Assembly (NCBI GenBank): GCA_016704485.1
Contig: JADJAA010000001.1
Coordinates: 1,550,001 to 1,614,000, forward strand
DNA length: 64,000 nucleotides
Origin: Flavobacteriales bacterium
GTDB taxonomy: Bacteria; Bacteroidota; Bacteroidia; Flavobacteriales_F; PHOS-HE28
Direction of reading: 5' to 3'
Shown here: positions 26,097 through 35,794 of the stretch, piece by piece
Numbering within the stretch: position 1 is the first letter of the stretch
Layout of the letters: the number at the start of each line of letters is the position of its first letter
Notes under the pieces: generated by a model
The model's input: only the letters and a program-made list of their open reading frames with translations
Database searches by the model: none
Told to the model about the DNA's origin: nothing
Translations under genes and position numbers: made by a program

Positions 26097-28198
26097 ATGT
26101 GCACCCACACACGCCTGCTATTAGTTGCGATCGCCATTTTTGGTCGTAGGGCTATGCACGGCGCAACAAGATGGACCAACCGAGGAGGAGCAGCCAACAA
26201 TTATCACGGCGGAACAACTGCAGGACTTTAATTCGGTAGTGCCCGGCATGGGTCGACAGATCCCGGGAATATACTTGTCCAACTACGGGCTTCTGTGTTA
26301 CCACTTTGGGGATGATGGCACATTCGCATCGCGCGACTTGAATGATTCCGGTTGGGTCGCAGCCGGTTCATGGTATGCGCCCATCACGTTGCCAAAGGAA
26401 CAATTGGACACTGCGCAAGCCCTGTGGGTGCGGTACCATCTTCTCTGCGACAGTTCCCTGCGCGGTAGCCCATTGACACTAAGTTTGGGATCCATTGCCG
26501 GTATTGAGATCTTTTTGAACGGCCATCGGTTGGTGCACGTCCGGGAATTGCCGCCGGTTGTTCATGATCTTGATCAACCAATTTGGGACACGCTGCGGCG
26601 CTTTACCCTACCGATCACATTCGCGTGCCAAGGCGAACCAGAAGTGCTCGCTATTCGGATAGATCCGGCAAGGAATGGAATTCCCTACCCCACTTTGCAC
26701 TATACGAACTTCGCCTACAACGTACAGCTGTCCGCGATGCACTATGGTGTCTTCATCGGGGTCAACGCCATCATCTTTTGCTCGCCTTGGTCCTCTGGTC
26801 TTTGGACCGGAATGATAAGCAGTGGTGGCTACTGGCCCTGCTGGCCTTCGTTACAGGATCAGGGTATGCGCCAAGTTGACCAGTGAGATGGGCTTGTTGG
26901 GTTTGCCGTGGCCCACCATCCAGGTCATTGGCATTATTGACAAGATCCTCCTTCTATGGCCTATGTATGTGCTTATCATGGTCTTGTGGCGCATGCTAGG
27001 TGGGTTATCAAGTCGGCGCGCCTTTTGGCTCACCTTCGGTGTCTTGTTCGTTTCGGCAACCAGCGCTGGCCGCTTGTACTTTTTCGGGAAGATCTCCTGG
27101 TCATTTTCGGAGATCACGGGGGAATACAGCATAGATGCAGGTTTGTCCGATGATCAGTGGCCACTTTTGGTCGCACTGGTGGTTGGTGCGGTACTGCGCT
27201 ATTCCATAGCGCTCTGGTTCGCGATCGAATTGATCCGACTTGGCATTCGCCTGGTGCGTAAGAAGGGTTTCGGACGTTGGATCGGGGCAGGGGCGCTTGT
27301 GTCCAGTCTGTTGAGTTTCCTCTTGACGTGCTTCGGCCTGGTCACTGAAATACCATCTACGACATGGCTCACACTTTCCGATTATCTCGCCTATGTTGCT
27401 GTGCCGGTTTCAGTCGTCATTTATCTGGCCGTCACTGCCGCTCAAAACAACAAGCTGGTAGCGCGTCAACGGGATGATCTTGATCGCGAGGTGGACGACC
27501 GTACCGCCGAACTTGTAGCGGAGAAACAAGCGGTGTTGCGCGAGAAAGAACGCAGCGATGAACTACTCCTCAACATCCTGCCATCCGAAGTGGCGGAAGA
27601 ACTAAAAGCCAACGGTTCGGCAAAGGCGCGGGACTTCGATCCCGCCACCATCCTGTTCACCGACTTCAAAGGCTTCACGGAGCTATCCGTGCAATTAAGT
27701 GCTCAGGATCTGGTGGCCGAGATCAATACGTGTTTCGAGGCGTTCGATGGGATAATTTCCCGGTACGGTGTGGAGAAGATCAAGACCATTGGCGATGCTT
27801 ACATGGCGGCAGGTGGCGTGCCTGATCCTCTGCGCGGATCACCGGCAGGTGTTGTAGAGGCCGCGTTGGAGATGCAGGAATTCATGGTCAGGTACAAAGC
27901 GCAACGAACAGCCTTGAACAAACCGGCCTTCGAGATGCGTCTCGGTGTTCACACCGGCCCAGTGGTGGCGGGCATCGTGGGTGTGAAGAAGTTCCAGTAC
28001 GATATCTGGGGCGACACCGTGAACACGGCCAGCCGCATGGAGAGCAATAGCGAAGTGGGCCAAGTAAACATCTCGCAGAGCACCTATGAACTGGTGAAGA
28101 ACGTGCCGGGACTTGCCTTCACATCGCGAGGCAAAATACCAGTGAAAGGGAAAGGAGAGCTGGAAATGTACTTCGTAAAGAGAGGGCCGGTCGCATAG
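26097..28198 (+). pseudogene. receptor-type class III nucleotide cyclase with three frameshifts
   Basis: The intact product would have an N-terminal signal peptide (MCTHTRLLLVAIAI...), an extracellular beta domain of about 200 residues, six or seven membrane helices, a short coiled linker and a complete class III cyclase domain (FTDFKGFTELS with the metal aspartate, KIKTIGDAYMAAGG, RLGVHTGPVVAGIVG, YDIWGDTVNTASRM). The layout recalls 7TMR-DISM cyclases. Three single-base changes in homopolymer runs break it: one extra T in the run at 26137-26141, one missing T at 26776-26779, and one missing C at 26871-26872. Correcting each restores a continuous signal peptide, first helix and second helix. 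It is either a decaying gene or a patch of uncorrected read errors. The catalytic domain itself (26822-28198) is undamaged. Paralogue of the fragment at 6.2 kb. Confidence 0.8.
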
Positions 28199-28211
28199 CC
28201 ATTTCCGATCC

Positions 28212-28299
28212 CTACTCCCCCCAAAACGCCCCCTGCAGCAAAAGCCCGAACAAGTCCTCGCTCCGGCGTAGGTTCGCAGTGGAACACCGGTAGTGCTGT
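28212..28299 (-). pseudogene. hsdS: orphan C-terminal tail of a second hsdS gene
   Basis: Read on the minus strand, the codons ending at TAG 28212-28214 encode CSTANLRRSEDLFGLLLQG followed by AFWGE. This matches the end of the intact HsdS (CIAASLHQSEGLFGSLLQG, then AFRGELGN), with about 80% DNA identity over some 60 bp. Nothing of the upstream target-recognition domains remains. It lies directly after the stop of the 265-codon gene and 13 bp from the cyclase stop. It marks a deletion or recombination scar of a duplicated specificity subunit. Confidence 0.8.
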
Positions 28300-29097
28300 C
28301 TATCCACTCCACTTCACGATATCCGCCACTACCGTCTTGTAGCTCAAGCCACGCAGCCGTTTCACCACCACGATGCGGGTATCTCCGTACTGCTCTGCGC
28401 GTTCGACCGACGAGTCAGTTGGTCTACTTTCCTTGATCCCCAGCCCCGTGCGAAAATGCGACCACCACGTATCGTTGGTGAGCACCACACAGAGTTTCGG
28501 CTGTAATTCCTCCAGTTCCATGCGCACCAGATCCACGCATTCGGGTCGTTGCAGGATGCGCTCGTCCACATCCGGATTGGCCACTTCGCCACGGTTCTGC
28601 GGTGCGATCTTGTAGAGGTTGGACCATACCAGTTGACGGTTCCATTCCCACGCGTCCTCATTTGTGATGCCGTGCCGAACCTGCATCAGCTTGACCGTGG
28701 CCTGCCAGAAGAACGATGACCAAGCGCGGTAGTTCTTCTCCCGTTCGGTATACCAGGCTTGTTCTTCCGGGCTACACTTGTTCAAGGTAGTGTTCGTCCA
28801 CAACACGTTCACCCAATCCAACGGGGAGTGGTCTTTGAAGGGTTCGTTGGAGTAGCGCTTGCTCTCTTCTATGCGGCCCCTCGGTACTGCCTTCGTGAAG
28901 TCCCACTCCGGGTGCCAACCACCCACGGCCTGGCCGTAGACCAGCACATCAACCGGTTCATTCGTTCGCGTACCGATGCTCGGATAGAAGTCTGTGAAGT
29001 GGGTGCGTTGCGGAAAGGTGCGCGCCAGTCGACGTTGAAAGGCTTCCAAGTGTTGCTGGTAGGCGGCGTTATAGGTTGGTGAGAGGGTGCGATACAT
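28300..29097 (-). CDS. conserved hypothetical protein inside the hsd locus
   Basis: 265 residues from ATG 29097 (MYRTLSPTYNAAYQQHLEAF). The open frame runs further upstream but there overlaps the end of hsdS in another frame. No signal peptide or membrane helix. Notable segments are VDVLVYGQAVGGWHPEW, LDWVNVLWTNTTLNKCSPEEQ and ELQPKLCVVLTNDTWWSHF; the arrangement is faintly like uracil-DNA-glycosylase-fold proteins, but I cannot assign a motif. It lies 28 bp downstream of hsdS and is flanked on the other side by a second hsdS tail, so gene and tail may have arrived as one cassette. Function unknown. Confidence 0.75.
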   Translation of the reverse strand: MYRTLSPTYNAAYQQHLEAFQRRLARTFPQRTHFTDFYPSIGTRTNEPVDVLVYGQAVGGWHPEWDFTKAVPRGRIEESKRYSNEPFKDHSPLDWVNVLWTNTTLNKCSPEEQAWYTEREKNYRAWSSFFWQATVKLMQVRHGITNEDAWEWNRQLVWSNLYKIAPQNRGEVANPDVDERILQRPECVDLVRMELEELQPKLCVVLTNDTWWSHFRTGLGIKESRPTDSSVERAEQYGDTRIVVVKRLRGLSYKTVVADIVKWSG

Positions 29098-29125
29098 TAT
29101 GTCCGTGCTGCGTGATCCTCTTCCG

Positions 29126-30271
29126 TTAGTTCCCCAACTCCCCCCGGAACGCCCCCTGCAACAAACTCCCGAACAAGCCCTCGCTCTGGTGTAAGCTTGC
29201 TGCAATGCAGGTGCGCTGCTTTTGGATGTTATGGAGTAATGTTCCGAACCGTTCCTGCGCTTTGAGTGGAACAAGTGGAATACGCATTCTTCGGATCTCT
29301 TCTGTTGTGATATTCTTGAAGATGGCTCCCACCGACTTATCGCTGACCCCTACGGCGAGCATATTCAGATAATGGTAAATGAACCTCAGGTCAAAGCCTT
29401 TGTCAAAGTCACGAAATCCTGCAAATCCATCGTGTATGCAACAGTCGACCATCAGGATCGCTGGCAGGCCTGGCTTCCCACTTACAGCCATCACCAAGTC
29501 ACCACGTTTCATTGGACGACTGCGCTGTGAGCCTTCAATCGTGAGTGAATCGATCTGAGGTGTCACATACATCCCATCACGGGTCAAGTCTGCAACCATT
29601 AGGCGAGGCACGGGACCTCCAAAGTATCGCGCATCACCCTGTGGTCTTGGACTGCTCCCACGGACGACCTCACACAACGAACCCAAGTCTACAGTTTCCC
29701 ACCCCCTCTCATTCCGCACCGGATCCCCGAACAGCTCCAAGAACAGGCTCTTGGCAAGTTGGTCGTAAACCGCCAAGGTTCGCCGGTCGTTGGCCACCAG
29801 CGCCTGCGCCTTGTCCAAGATCGCCGCGATGCGACGCTGCGTGGGGAGGGCGGGCGGAGCAAAAGGTAAGCTGCGGATATCTTCTATCTTGAAGCCTTTC
29901 ACCGTCGCTCCGTTTCCACGCGAAATGAAGTAATTCTCTTTCGCAAATAGAAAGTAATAGAGATAGGTCTGGTCAACCTTGCCATTTATAACAAGCGCCT
30001 TCAGATCCTGATTGAATGCCATCGGCACGTTCGTGATCGACATGCGCCCAAGAGCCATGCGTGTTGCAATCAATAACGTTCCGGCTGGAACTATCTGTGT
30101 CGCACAATTATCTACACCGCGTTCAGTGATCGACTCGTACGTCTCCGAAATATGCTTTGATGTAAGATCCTTCACCGTAGCCCATGGGACATCACCTTCC
30201 CAATAGCCCTCGATATCGCGATTAGGAGTACCACCACCAAGTATCTGGATATAATTGCCCAGCACGCTCAT
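29126..30271 (-). CDS. hsdS: type I restriction enzyme specificity subunit (HsdS)
   Basis: 381 residues with two target-recognition domains and two conserved helical regions. TRD1 covers about residues 1-140 (GGGTPNRDIEGYWEGDVPW is a typical opening), the central helix follows (LPTQRRIAAILDKAQAL), then TRD2 from about 195 (WETVDLGSLCEVVRGSSPRP) and a distal helix (VPLKAQERFGTLLHNIQKQ). It recognises the bipartite DNA target and docks HsdM and HsdR. Its start overlaps the hsdM stop by 4 bp. The last 25 residues are duplicated in the scar at 28.2 kb. Confidence 0.93.
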   Translation of the reverse strand: MSVLGNYIQILGGGTPNRDIEGYWEGDVPWATVKDLTSKHISETYESITERGVDNCATQIVPAGTLLIATRMALGRMSITNVPMAFNQDLKALVINGKVDQTYLYYFLFAKENYFISRGNGATVKGFKIEDIRSLPFAPPALPTQRRIAAILDKAQALVANDRRTLAVYDQLAKSLFLELFGDPVRNERGWETVDLGSLCEVVRGSSPRPQGDARYFGGPVPRLMVADLTRDGMYVTPQIDSLTIEGSQRSRPMKRGDLVMAVSGKPGLPAILMVDCCIHDGFAGFRDFDKGFDLRFIYHYLNMLAVGVSDKSVGAIFKNITTEEIRRMRIPLVPLKAQERFGTLLHNIQKQRTCIAASLHQSEGLFGSLLQGAFRGELGN

Positions 30272-31827
30272 TTCAACAACGCCTCCAATTCGTCCAACAA
30301 TTTCACACGGTCGGCGGCCAATTGGCGCAGGCCGGGTTCTCCCTTTTTGCCGTTGATCAGCTCGGCGGGCGTGGCATACTTCACTTGCTCGTACACCACC
30401 TCCTTGTAGCGGTTTATGCTGAGGTCCCAGTTGTTGGCCTTCAAGTCCGCAAAGGGCACCAGAAAGCTCTGGTCGGTTCGTGCACGTTTGCTTTCACCTT
30501 TCGCACCGAAGCGCGCTAGGATGTCGGCGATGTTGCTTTTCTCGTGCAGCGTTTTCGCTCCCTTGGTGGGCTCGGTGTATTGGAGTTCAAGCTGTTCTTC
30601 GGTGAGTTGCGGTGTGCGCTTATCATCCAACGAGAAACCGTCGGCACGCATGTCGTAGAACCACACGTTGTCGGTACCGCCGCTATCGGTCTTGGTAAAG
30701 ATCAGCACCGCGGTGCTCACCCCTGCATAGGGTTTGAATACGCCGCCGGGCATGCTGATCACCGCTTGCAATTGCTGGCGTTCGATCAGTTCCTGCCGCA
30801 GTTGCTTGTGCGCCTTGCTGCTGCCGAAGAGCACACCATCGGGCACGATCACAGCTGCGCGGCCACCTGTGCGGAGCATGCGCAGGATCAGACCTAGGAA
30901 GAGCAACTCGGTCTTCTTGCTGCTCACTGTGCGCAAGATCGCAGGGTCCACAGCGTCGTGGTCCAAGCTGCCTTTGAACGGCGGGTTCGCTAACACCAGC
31001 GAGAAGCGCTCACTGATGTGGCCTTGCTCTTTGCTAAGCGCATCCTGCCCGATCAGTTGCGGGTGCTCAATGCCGTGCAACATCATGTTCATGGCACCAA
31101 TGCGCAACATGCTGGAGTCGAACTCGACCCCGGTGAAGAGGTTGGTGTTGTAATGCTCGCGGAACTTCTTCTCGTGGAAGCTGTCCGGGTGCGTGCGCCG
31201 TATCTCTTCGCTTGCCGCCACCAAGAAACCGCACGTGCCGGCACTGGGATCGCAGATGGTATCGGTGGGTTGCGGAACCATCAGTTGCACCATCATGCGG
31301 ATGATGTGGCGCGGTGTGCGGAACTGGCCGTTGCGTCCTGCCGTAGCGATCTTGCCCAGCAGGTATTCATAGAGGTCGCCCTTGGTGTCGCGGTCGGCCA
31401 TGTCCAGCGCGGCGATCATTTGCACGGCGCGGTCCAGCAACCGCGCGGAGGGGATCATGAACGTAGCACCCTTCATGTGCTCACTGAACACGCTGCCCTC
31501 GCGCCCCATCTGCTTCATGAAATCGAAGACCGTGAGGTTATCGTTCTTCGCATCAGGCCGCGTAAAGAGCGCGAACAATGTATCCGGGTCCTTGTCCTTG
31601 AAACTGCTCCACCGCAACGCCTTGTACTTGGGCGGGTAAATGGGATCCTTGATGGGCCCACCGAGCTTGGCGCTCTGCTTCTCTTTGGTGGTCTGGATCT
31701 CATCCATCCGGCGCAAAAAGAGCAAGTAGGTGATCTGTTCGATAACCGTGAGCGGATTGGCGATGCCGCCAGTCCAGAAGGCCTCCCAGAGGCGGTCGAC
31801 GTCGGAGCGGAGTGTTCCGTTTATCAT
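30268..31827 (-). CDS. hsdM: type I restriction enzyme modification subunit (HsdM)
   Basis: 519 residues, normal for HsdM. N-terminal helical domain (residues 1-140), then the adenine-methyltransferase core. Motif I is DPSAGTCGF (193-201), and the catalytic motif IV is NPPF (281-284), both intact. It transfers methyl groups from S-adenosylmethionine to N6 of adenine in the site chosen by HsdS. It overlaps hsdS by 4 bp. The upstream neighbour on the same strand, 13 bp away, is the receiver-domain gene, so the two-component pair and hsdMS probably share a transcript. Confidence 0.95.
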   Translation of the reverse strand: MINGTLRSDVDRLWEAFWTGGIANPLTVIEQITYLLFLRRMDEIQTTKEKQSAKLGGPIKDPIYPPKYKALRWSSFKDKDPDTLFALFTRPDAKNDNLTVFDFMKQMGREGSVFSEHMKGATFMIPSARLLDRAVQMIAALDMADRDTKGDLYEYLLGKIATAGRNGQFRTPRHIIRMMVQLMVPQPTDTICDPSAGTCGFLVAASEEIRRTHPDSFHEKKFREHYNTNLFTGVEFDSSMLRIGAMNMMLHGIEHPQLIGQDALSKEQGHISERFSLVLANPPFKGSLDHDAVDPAILRTVSSKKTELLFLGLILRMLRTGGRAAVIVPDGVLFGSSKAHKQLRQELIERQQLQAVISMPGGVFKPYAGVSTAVLIFTKTDSGGTDNVWFYDMRADGFSLDDKRTPQLTEEQLELQYTEPTKGAKTLHEKSNIADILARFGAKGESKRARTDQSFLVPFADLKANNWDLSINRYKEVVYEQVKYATPAELINGKKGEPGLRQLAADRVKLLDELEALLK

Positions 31828-31840
31828 GGGGTGAAGATGG

Positions 31841-33049
31841 TCAATGTTTGGTGATGGTGGTAAATTCCCATTTAGACTGTCCGTTCAGTTCGACTTGTTT
31901 GACTTGGCCGGAAACGAGGTCGCCATCCACAAGGCTGTGTAGTTTTATCAGATCCTTGTTGATGTAGGCATCGCCAGCATGGGCGTAGGTGTTATCGTTG
32001 CGTTTCTTGACCACGACGCGGCCCAGTTCTTTGGTATCACCGTCGAGTAGGGGAACTCCGTCGCTGCCTACCGCTTCCTCGTGTAGCCAGGTTCGGTTCG
32101 CCTTGGGGTCTGGATACTTTGCTGCGAACTTCTTGAACCAGACCAACACGTCCATGAGCTGGAACACGATGGTGCTCAAGAGGTAAGGCGTTACACCATG
32201 CTCGTGTAGTGCTTCGAGATTGTCCAAGCTGTAATTGGAATCCTCAGCGGTCTCGTCCGCATGCGAGCTTTCGCTGGTTACCCGCAGAATATTGTCCAGT
32301 GCATCGGCAACGATCCGGGGCATCATCGGGCGGTCACACTTCAAGGCCACCGTGGCCGAAGAACGGCTCGGATAAAGCACGCGCTCGCCCCGCAGGAACA
32401 GTGCTGACAAGCGTTGGTTGACCCTCGGCTTTACAAGGACATCGGGTAGTAACCCGTGCCGATGCGCGGCATAGAAGAAGTGCTCCACTACCTGACGCAA
32501 AGGATTCATGAATAAGCGATCACTACCGGACTTGTCCCCGCGATCCACAAAGCGCAATGCGTCCATGAACATAGGGTCGGCAACGGCATCCAAATAAGGA
32601 ACTTGGAGCACTGCGAACACATCGGCATACCTATCACGAAGCGCTTGCTCGTTGCTTCGATCAACAAGGCTCTGTAGTTCCGCGTATAGGTCCTTCTCGT
32701 TCCCTTTCAAGTACCGCCGCTCATCACGACGGTTCTTTGTTGCACCTTCGTCAAAGCCGGTATTGATCACATACGGAATATGAATGTTCGCTCCTTTCCA
32801 TTGGTCCAGATCCCTGCGGGCTTCATGCAGGTGGTCGATGTCCTCGGTGGGTGAATGTTCATCCACCTGCCCTCTGGCATCGAGGATCAAGGCTTTGAAA
32901 CGCTTTTCTCGGATCGGTTCCTTAGCCTCGGCCCAGGTCTTGAACCAAGTCACTTCGAAACCGTGCGCGACCGCCTTAGCAATTTGGGCTTTGGCGTATG
33001 CTTCATCGTCATCTACTAAGGCGATCGGAACCAGGTCAAACAGTGTCAT
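31841..33049 (-). CDS. response-regulator receiver protein with uncharacterised effector region
   Basis: 402 residues from ATG 33049, where the receiver domain begins; the longer frame to 33112 only reads through the neighbour. Receiver features are the acidic cluster D13-D15 (ALVDDDEAY), phospho-acceptor D57 (LILDARG), T97 (VINTGF) and a lysine near 115. Residues 150-320 form a helical region I cannot assign (HFFYAAHRHGLLPDVLVKP, STIVFQLMDVLVWFKKF). The last 65 residues look like a small OB or cold-shock-type fold (NTYAHAGDAYINKDLI, LVDGDLVSGQVKQVEL), suggesting nucleic-acid binding. The start overlaps the kinase-fusion gene by 14 bp, so the two are a matched pair. Role inferred: output of the fused kinase. 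Confidence 0.75.
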   Translation of the reverse strand: MTLFDLVPIALVDDDEAYAKAQIAKAVAHGFEVTWFKTWAEAKEPIREKRFKALILDARGQVDEHSPTEDIDHLHEARRDLDQWKGANIHIPYVINTGFDEGATKNRRDERRYLKGNEKDLYAELQSLVDRSNEQALRDRYADVFAVLQVPYLDAVADPMFMDALRFVDRGDKSGSDRLFMNPLRQVVEHFFYAAHRHGLLPDVLVKPRVNQRLSALFLRGERVLYPSRSSATVALKCDRPMMPRIVADALDNILRVTSESSHADETAEDSNYSLDNLEALHEHGVTPYLLSTIVFQLMDVLVWFKKFAAKYPDPKANRTWLHEEAVGSDGVPLLDGDTKELGRVVVKKRNDNTYAHAGDAYINKDLIKLHSLVDGDLVSGQVKQVELNGQSKWEFTTITKH

Positions 33050-35732
33050 GCGAAATGGGAAGGTCAATGGTGAAGTGGACAAACATTTGAGTGGATACAG
33101 CTTCCCGGTCAAATGGTATCCAATGATTCTCGTCTATACGTTGATCGCGTTCAAAACTCGATCGGTACTTGTCATCGCTCACTGGCAGGTTACCCGACAC
33201 GAACTTTCCGCCGTGGTTGGCAATGATCCGATCGATCAGATAGCCGCCTATGCCATTGCCCTTTTTCATGTCCAGACGCTTGCCAAAGGTGATGAAGTGC
33301 TCATGGGTAAAACCTTCCGGAAAGGGTTTGCCGTTGTTCTCGATGGTGATAACCAATCGCGTTCGTTGAGGTTCAATACGCGTTGATACCCTCACCCGTA
33401 CGACCAATTGTTCCTGATCCGATCGAAGGCCGTGTTTGGCCATATTGATGAACAAGTTCTGGATGACAAGTGCGAACTGTTGTTGATCGACATGTGCGAT
33501 CACTCCTTCAGTGGTTTCTAGTCCAGCTTCACATTCGAAAATGACCATAAGCGCTTTCACCTGGTCGGCAAGTCCGCGCAATTCCGTTCGGAACAGTCGA
33601 CGAAGGTCGATGGGCACTGGTCTTAGACTCTCCTTATCTGATCGGATCACCGCATTGATCAATTGAAAGAGACCGCGCATGCGATCCAATCCACTATTCA
33701 TTGTATCTAGGGCGGTGGTGATCGTAGACTTTTCAACTGGGCCCAAACTGTTGAGTACTGCATGGATCTCGGCCATGGGTTGCTCCAGAAGCGCCACCAC
33801 CGGGCGGAAGCTGTGCTCCACTGCACCAAGGATCTGCCACTCATCAGTGGAGAGGCCATGCTGTTTTTCCTGCCTAGCGATCTCCTCCTTCTTCGCCAAT
33901 AGAATGGATTCCTTCCGTTCGCGAACAATGCGCAGTTGATCCTTGAGTTCGGGTAAGCGAACCCGAATTCTCAGAACGTCTGCTTTGGCTATGAAAGCGA
34001 TCGTACTTCCTTGGTGGTATGCGTCGAGCTGATCTTGGATCGTGGGCGTTCTTAGTTCTGTTGCGAGGTATTCGGTATTAGCACGAGCCGCATCCACACG
34101 GAACATGAATACATTGCTTCCCACGGCGATCGGTCCATCTACCGGGTCGAATAAGGTCGGCTTCAACTTTCCGCCCACCCGTGCAAGTAGCAGTGCTGGC
34201 ACATCCAATCTCTTCAGTCCCTTCTTGACAGAACCGGTTTCATGTTGCCCATCACGCGCCGTGCGCCTCATGTCGAGGACATCCGTTGAAAGCTCGGAGA
34301 CCTGGAAGAGCGGCAGACCGGCGAGGTCGCCCATGGAGAGGATATCGTCCGAAAGCACGGTGCCGAGTTCAACCACGTCCACACCATCCGCTTCGGCCAC
34401 GATATGGGCTTGTTGAAGCAGGCTGGCAAACCGACTCATGCTCCAAGACACATGCTCGTCGGAACGGATGTCAGAAACCTTCACGTCCAAAACACCTTGT
34501 AAGGTATAAGTGCTATCCAACGCCTGCAGCACGCTGCTAACATCGAGTGTTATTTCGGATCGCGTCTTGTATGTGACATGCAAACCCGCATCCACGAATC
34601 GGACAGGCGCATTCGTTGGCCGTGATCCATTCAAAACAATGATCGAGGTCTTTATCCCTGAGTAGGGTGTGAAGGATCCTGCTGGCAACGAGATCACTGC
34701 TTCGAGCAACCCTAGGTCAAGAATCTGTTTGCGTAGATGCGCTCTGTTGATGCCGAACAACATACTCTCGGGCACAAGGATCACCGCCTTCCCCTCGGGT
34801 GCAAGCCGCTTGAGGATCTGGTTGATCGCTATCTCATAGGGTTCTATCGCGCGTAGCCTTCCTTCCTCTTTCACTCGACCACCGAAAGGTGGTGCACTAA
34901 TGCAATGCGTATACTTCTTGTTGGAAGCACCGGGTGCTGATGGTTCGTTCAAGGCGGCGTTCAGGTCTGCCCCGAGAATACGTGCTTGCAGCGTATTGAA
35001 GAAGAATGCGAATTGGTTGAAGAATACCGCGTCGAGCTTTACAGAATGTGGCGCACGCGCTGCGAGCACTGCTGGCAATACGCTCGCATCCGCAGCTGGG
35101 TCGAATACCTCTTCCACGTCTCCGAGCAGCCGCGCCATAAGCATTGCAACGGACCATGGCGTACAGAACTGGCCCATGTGACTATCGCGCAAGAGGAGGC
35201 TACGCATTTCTTCCACATACTCGATCGGTTCCAAACCCGCTGATGCCATGAGAAAAAGCTCAGTTTGTACTGGGCTTGTTGCCAGTGCGCCGCCATTTTT
35301 AAGAAGATACGAATGCTGCTCCCCAAAGTCCTTAAACTCCTCTGCCAATTCATTCAAGGTGGACCATAATCCTTCTCCTCTTTGAGCGATCGTAGGCAAC
35401 ACTCCTGCTGGGCGCACGGCCAAGGCATAAATGAGTGCCAGCTCCAAGCCAACGGTCTGCGCGAAGGGCATGGATCGTAGCGCATTGCGCAATTCCCATG
35501 CGTGGGCCTGAAAAAAACGGACCCGGTTCAACATACGTTCTGGATCCAACTGTAAACTACCGTCATCGGATATACTAACACGCCCACCAGACAACTCCAC
35601 CTCAGCAAGCAAGCTCGATGGCTCAACGTCCTTCTGGCTCAATAAGACCTTGACGATATTACAGACACCCTCCAAAGTATCCGAGCCGTTCTTCAGGCGA
35701 AGGGCACATATTATGGCGTCTATCAGTTTCAT
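33036..35732 (-). CDS. degenerate N6-adenine methylase fused to a histidine-kinase ATPase
   Basis: 898 residues. Residues 1-420 follow the HsdM plan, including VILVPESMLFGINRAHLRKQ and AVISLPAGSFTPYSGIKTS, but motif I reads FDPAADASV (no glycines) and motif IV reads ISAPPFGG with Ala280 in place of the catalytic Asn. Residues about 450-610 resemble an HsdS half-subunit ending in a helical LPELKDQLRIVRERKE segment. Residues 630-890 are a histidine kinase: a possible phospho-acceptor box at H640 (VEHSFRPVVALL), N-box QNLFINMAKHG (758-768), ENNGKP (798-803) and GNGIGG (825-830). Methylation therefore looks lost while DNA recognition and phosphotransfer look kept. It overlaps the receiver gene by 14 bp. 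I know of no characterised protein with this order. Confidence 0.85.
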   Translation of the reverse strand: MKLIDAIICALRLKNGSDTLEGVCNIVKVLLSQKDVEPSSLLAEVELSGGRVSISDDGSLQLDPERMLNRVRFFQAHAWELRNALRSMPFAQTVGLELALIYALAVRPAGVLPTIAQRGEGLWSTLNELAEEFKDFGEQHSYLLKNGGALATSPVQTELFLMASAGLEPIEYVEEMRSLLLRDSHMGQFCTPWSVAMLMARLLGDVEEVFDPAADASVLPAVLAARAPHSVKLDAVFFNQFAFFFNTLQARILGADLNAALNEPSAPGASNKKYTHCISAPPFGGRVKEEGRLRAIEPYEIAINQILKRLAPEGKAVILVPESMLFGINRAHLRKQILDLGLLEAVISLPAGSFTPYSGIKTSIIVLNGSRPTNAPVRFVDAGLHVTYKTRSEITLDVSSVLQALDSTYTLQGVLDVKVSDIRSDEHVSWSMSRFASLLQQAHIVAEADGVDVVELGTVLSDDILSMGDLAGLPLFQVSELSTDVLDMRRTARDGQHETGSVKKGLKRLDVPALLLARVGGKLKPTLFDPVDGPIAVGSNVFMFRVDAARANTEYLATELRTPTIQDQLDAYHQGSTIAFIAKADVLRIRVRLPELKDQLRIVRERKESILLAKKEEIARQEKQHGLSTDEWQILGAVEHSFRPVVALLEQPMAEIHAVLNSLGPVEKSTITTALDTMNSGLDRMRGLFQLINAVIRSDKESLRPVPIDLRRLFRTELRGLADQVKALMVIFECEAGLETTEGVIAHVDQQQFALVIQNLFINMAKHGLRSDQEQLVVRVRVSTRIEPQRTRLVITIENNGKPFPEGFTHEHFITFGKRLDMKKGNGIGGYLIDRIIANHGGKFVSGNLPVSDDKYRSSFERDQRIDENHWIPFDREAVSTQMFVHFTIDLPISHDTV

Positions 35733-35794
35733 GCAACGGGGGTCAAAGTAAGCGGTGGAGGGTTATGGTGTAGATGTGTTTGCAGGTTATGATC

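Noticed and set aside
29098..29274. N-terminal extension of the hypothetical gene next to hsdS
   Set aside because: It reads the end of hsdS in another frame; the ATG at 29097 gives a clean start.
33050..33112. Longer start for the receiver protein
   Set aside because: The extra 21 residues are the neighbour's coding DNA in another frame, and the receiver fold begins right after ATG 33049.
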